Positions 61,831-64,000 of a DNA stretch of 64,000 bases are shown here, one piece after another. Each line of letters begins with the position of its first letter. Position 1 is the stretch's first letter. Location of the stretch: positions 1 to 64,000 of the forward strand of contig JAJPJC010000290.1 of assembly GCA_021324445.1 (NCBI GenBank), given 5' to 3'. The notes under the pieces are model-generated. The model was given only the letters and a program-made list of their open reading frames with translations, searched no databases and was not told where the DNA came from. The position numbers and the translations under genes are program-made. The DNA comes from Isosphaeraceae bacterium (lineage in GTDB: Bacteria > Planctomycetota > Planctomycetia > Isosphaerales > Isosphaeraceae).

Positions 61831-62307
61831 ATGCCGATGAAAATCGTGATTCTCGAAGACGATCCACGTCGCACCGAGGTGATGCGCGATCGGTTGGCCG
61901 ACCGATTCAACCAATTTGAACACATATTCTTCGATTCTTCCAATGAAATGATCGATTATCTTAAAGCGCATCTGGATAACGTTATAGCATTATCACTTGA
62001 TCATGATTTGATATTGAAAGTGGACGATGCCGGGAATACATACGACCCTGGCACGGGTCGAGATGTGGCAGATTATTTGGCTACACTTCGTCCACTTTTT
62101 CCCGTGATTATTCATACAACAAATCATTTCGGCGCGGTTGGCATGGTATCGGTTCTTGAGGAAGCAGGCTGGCAGACTTGCCGAGTCTCTCCCTTCGGTG
62201 ACCTGGAATGGGTTCATGAGTCCTGGTTCCCCGCGATTCGCCGAGCCATTCTCCGGTACGGGACAACCGGAAGCACTGGAAACCGGAGACACGAACCGGA
62301 AAAGTGA
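61831..62307 (+). CDS. cREC-like receiver-domain protein
   Basis: 158 residues. It has a receiver-like fold pattern with acidic pocket residues IVILEDDPRRTEVM, an aspartate in LSLDHDLIL, IIHTTNHFGAVGM near the conserved Ser/Thr position, and EWVHESWFPAIRRAIL at the end. This is typical of the stand-alone receiver domain proposed to process cyclic phosphates (cREC). It lies 36 bp downstream of the toxin-tip-like gene, same strand. Low GC and a run of rare codons suggest recent transfer. Confidence 0.75.
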   Translation: MPMKIVILEDDPRRTEVMRDRLADRFNQFEHIFFDSSNEMIDYLKAHLDNVIALSLDHDLILKVDDAGNTYDPGTGRDVADYLATLRPLFPVIIHTTNHFGAVGMVSVLEEAGWQTCRVSPFGDLEWVHESWFPAIRRAILRYGTTGSTGNRRHEPEK

Positions 62308-62416
62308 ACCAACCAGGGGACGTAGGCCTGTTGACGGTTGTCCGTGGGGTCGGGCGGCGGGGTCCGATCAGGAGCGAGCCGACCATCGGTGGGGCGGACA
62401 TCCCGGTCTGCCACCC

Positions 62417-63508
62417 CTACCCCGCCGCGGCCGGCTCCTCGTCGATGTACTCATAGAAGACATTACGTTGGCGGGGGATGTAGCCGGATTCGCGGATCGC
62501 CCGCCGGATCTCCTCCAGCGAGAGATGATAGACCGTGCCCGCCGACGAGACGACGTTCTCCTCAATCATCAGGCTCCCCATGTCATTGGCCCCGAAGCAG
62601 AGCGCGACCTGGCCGATCTTGGGTCCCTGGGTGACCCACGACGATTGGATGTTCGGCACGTTGTCCAGATAGAGCCGGGAGATGGCCTGCGTCTTGAGGT
62701 ACTCGAAGGCGCCGGCCGGGGGAATCTCGGCCATGTCGGTGTGCTCGGGCTGGAAGGTCCAGGAGATGAAGGCCGTGAAGCCGCCGGTCTCGTCCTGGAG
62801 GCGGCGGATCCGCTCGAAATGCTCCACCCGCTCCGCGATCGTCTCGACATGGCCGAACATCATGGTGGCCGTGGACCGGCCGCCCAGGGCATGCCAGGCG
62901 CGATGGACCTCCAGCCAGTTCTCGGTCAGGACCTTGCCGCGCGTGATCGCCTTGCGGACGCGGTCGACCAGGATCTCGGCGCCGCCGCCGGGAAGGCTCC
63001 CCAGCCCCGCCGCCCGGAGCCGCTCCAGCACGGTCGGCAACGGTAGCCTGGACACCTTGGTGAAGTGGTAGATCTCCGGCGCGCTGAAGCCGTGCACGTT
63101 GACCCGGGGAAAGTGAGCCTTGATGTCCTGGAGCAGCTCCTCGTACCACTCCAGCTTGAGGTGGGGATGGAGTCCCCCCTGCATCAGGATCTGATCGCCG
63201 CCCAGGGCCACGGTCTCGCCGATCTTCTTCAGCAGGACATCCCGATCCAGGACGTAGGCATCGGTGTCCCCCACGCGGCGATAGAAGGCGCAGAAGTCGC
63301 AGACGGCCGCACAGACGTTGGTATAATTGATATTTCGGTCGATGTTATAGGTCCGGAACGGCTCAGGATGGAGCCGCCGGCAGACCGCGTCGGCGGCGCG
63401 GCCCAGTTCCAGCAGCGTGCCCGCACGGAACAGCTCGACCCCCTCGTCGAAACTCAGGCGGCGCCCCTCAACGGCGCGGCGCAAGATCGCGGCGACGGTG
63501 GAAGACAA
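62417..63508 (-). CDS. mqnC: Cyclic dehypoxanthinyl futalosine synthase
   Basis: 363 residues from a TTG at 63508, chosen because AAGGAG lies 8 nt before it; the longer frame to 63595 re-reads mqnA. A radical-SAM CxxxCxxC cluster (CAAVCDFC) near residue 50, TYNIDRNINYTNVC before it, GGDQILMQGGLHPHL, FSAPEIYHFTKVS and the late MIEENVV are all CofH/MqnC-family features. MqnC closes the carbocycle in the futalosine route to menaquinone. The start lies within the 3' end of mqnA, so the two are coupled. Confidence 0.92.
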   Translation of the reverse strand: MSSTVAAILRRAVEGRRLSFDEGVELFRAGTLLELGRAADAVCRRLHPEPFRTYNIDRNINYTNVCAAVCDFCAFYRRVGDTDAYVLDRDVLLKKIGETVALGGDQILMQGGLHPHLKLEWYEELLQDIKAHFPRVNVHGFSAPEIYHFTKVSRLPLPTVLERLRAAGLGSLPGGGAEILVDRVRKAITRGKVLTENWLEVHRAWHALGGRSTATMMFGHVETIAERVEHFERIRRLQDETGGFTAFISWTFQPEHTDMAEIPPAGAFEYLKTQAISRLYLDNVPNIQSSWVTQGPKIGQVALCFGANDMGSLMIEENVVSSAGTVYHLSLEEIRRAIRESGYIPRQRNVFYEYIDEEPAAAG

Positions 63509-64000
63509 GTCGCACTCCTTCCGGCGCCAGACCGAGGCGCGCCGCCCTCTCGGCGAACTGCCGCAATCCGGCGATCTCGGGCTCCCCGAGGTCATAGGAT
63601 AAGGTCCGCGTCAGGTAATCGTAACACGTGGCCCAGTCCAGTCCTAGCCGGGGACCATGCGTCGCGGCCAGCTCAGCGGCGTGGGCCAGTCCCGCGGCCC
63701 GGCTGCGGGCCAGCGCCGCGGGCAGGTCGCCGAGCTCGACGCCCGGCCGGGCCACCCACAGCGCGAAGACGAAGGGGAGTCCGGTCATTCCCCGCCAGGC
63801 TGCGGCCAGATCCACCACCGCGGCGAACCCCTGGTGCGGCACCCGCATCGCCCGATCGCCGATCACCAGGACCGCGTCGGCCGTGCTTTCCAGCACCGAA
63901 ACGCCCAGCGGCAGCTCCTCGACCAGCGCGGGCCGCACGCCGTGCCGGCTGTCGAGCCAGATCCGGGCCAGCACCTGGCTGGTCCGCGACCCGGCGTCCA
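63468..64000 (-). CDS. mqnA: Chorismate dehydratase, 5' end outside window
   Basis: Only the C-terminal ~176 residues are inside. Features: DAGSRTSQVLARIWL, VLVIGDRAMRV, VVDLAAAWRGMTGLPFVFALWV, LDWATCYDYLTRTLSYDLGEPE and a final FAERAARLG, all standard for MqnA. It makes 3-enolpyruvyl-benzoate from chorismate, the first step of the futalosine pathway whose later step (mqnC) follows directly. The 41-bp overlap with mqnC is unusually long. Confidence 0.9.
   Translation of the reverse strand, partial: DAGSRTSQVLARIWLDSRHGVRPALVEELPLGVSVLESTADAVLVIGDRAMRVPHQGFAAVVDLAAAWRGMTGLPFVFALWVARPGVELGDLPAALARSRAAGLAHAAELAATHGPRLGLDWATCYDYLTRTLSYDLGEPEIAGLRQFAERAARLGLAPEGVRLVFHRRRDLAPRR

Noticed and set aside
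1-64000. tRNA or rRNA genes
   Set aside because: I saw no T-arm GGTTCGAATCC-like segments with matching acceptor stems and no conserved rRNA segments.

Overview
The window is high-GC DNA that reads as a chromosomal segment of a planctomycete, most likely of the Isosphaeraceae type. The evidence is two DUF1559 pseudopilin-like proteins with H-X9-DG tails, a run of PSCyt/DUF1549-DUF1553, DUF1501 and PVC-type CxxCH proteins, two ECF sigma factor/Ser-Thr kinase pairs, a WD40-repeat kinase, a TAXI solute-binding protein and a LEPR-like N-terminus on a secreted hydrolase. Genus-level placement is inference only.

Left edge (1-6950): a leftward pair made of a SNF2-type helicase with a C-terminal DUF3883-like domain and a DUF1156 (COG1743) adenine-specific DNA methylase that runs off the window, with a divergent XRE regulator. 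It looks like part of an anti-phage locus. From 7490 to 13080 an IS4-family element, whose transposase seems to lack its catalytic glutamate, abuts a leftward catabolic cluster: GntR regulator, HpcH/HpaI-type aldolase, aldehyde dehydrogenase and short-chain dehydrogenase. From 13400 to 19760 come an FkbM methyltransferase, a BatD-like protein, an alpha/beta hydrolase, an IS630 remnant and a sugar ABC transporter (ATPase and permease, no binding protein).

From 19880 to 25700 lies a region of gene decay: an orphan deaminase-type toxin module with a frameshifted candidate immunity gene, a frameshifted DUF2780-like gene and an SgcJ/EcaC-type pseudogene, mixed with an intact lipoprotein, a DUF1559 protein, a TAXI protein and a BON-domain protein. 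From 26400 to 33620 are housekeeping and envelope genes: a di-heme cytochrome, a ferredoxin, an MlaE-MlaF-MlaD lipid transporter, a TsaC-phosphatase fusion and a DUF493 protein.

From 33900 to 43900 are a Gly/Tyr-rich repeat protein with a TPR tail, a 29-residue ribosomal-type basic protein, the first ECF sigma/kinase pair, the second DUF1559 protein, a lipoprotein and a VapBC-like pair. From 44060 to 55440 are three leftward secreted proteins (CotH-PVC fusion, PSCyt/DUF1553, DUF1501) and the second ECF/kinase pair. The right end (56600-64000) has an amidohydrolase, a NatAB-like exporter whose permease is fused to a CPBP protease, an AT-richer two-gene module with a cREC-like protein, and the menaquinone genes mqnC and mqnA (partial).

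Recurrent perfect hairpins sit at gene junctions. Two copies of a GTCAGGC-type palindrome occupy the ATPase-permease junctions of two unrelated ABC operons. No rRNA, tRNA or CRISPR array was recognised.
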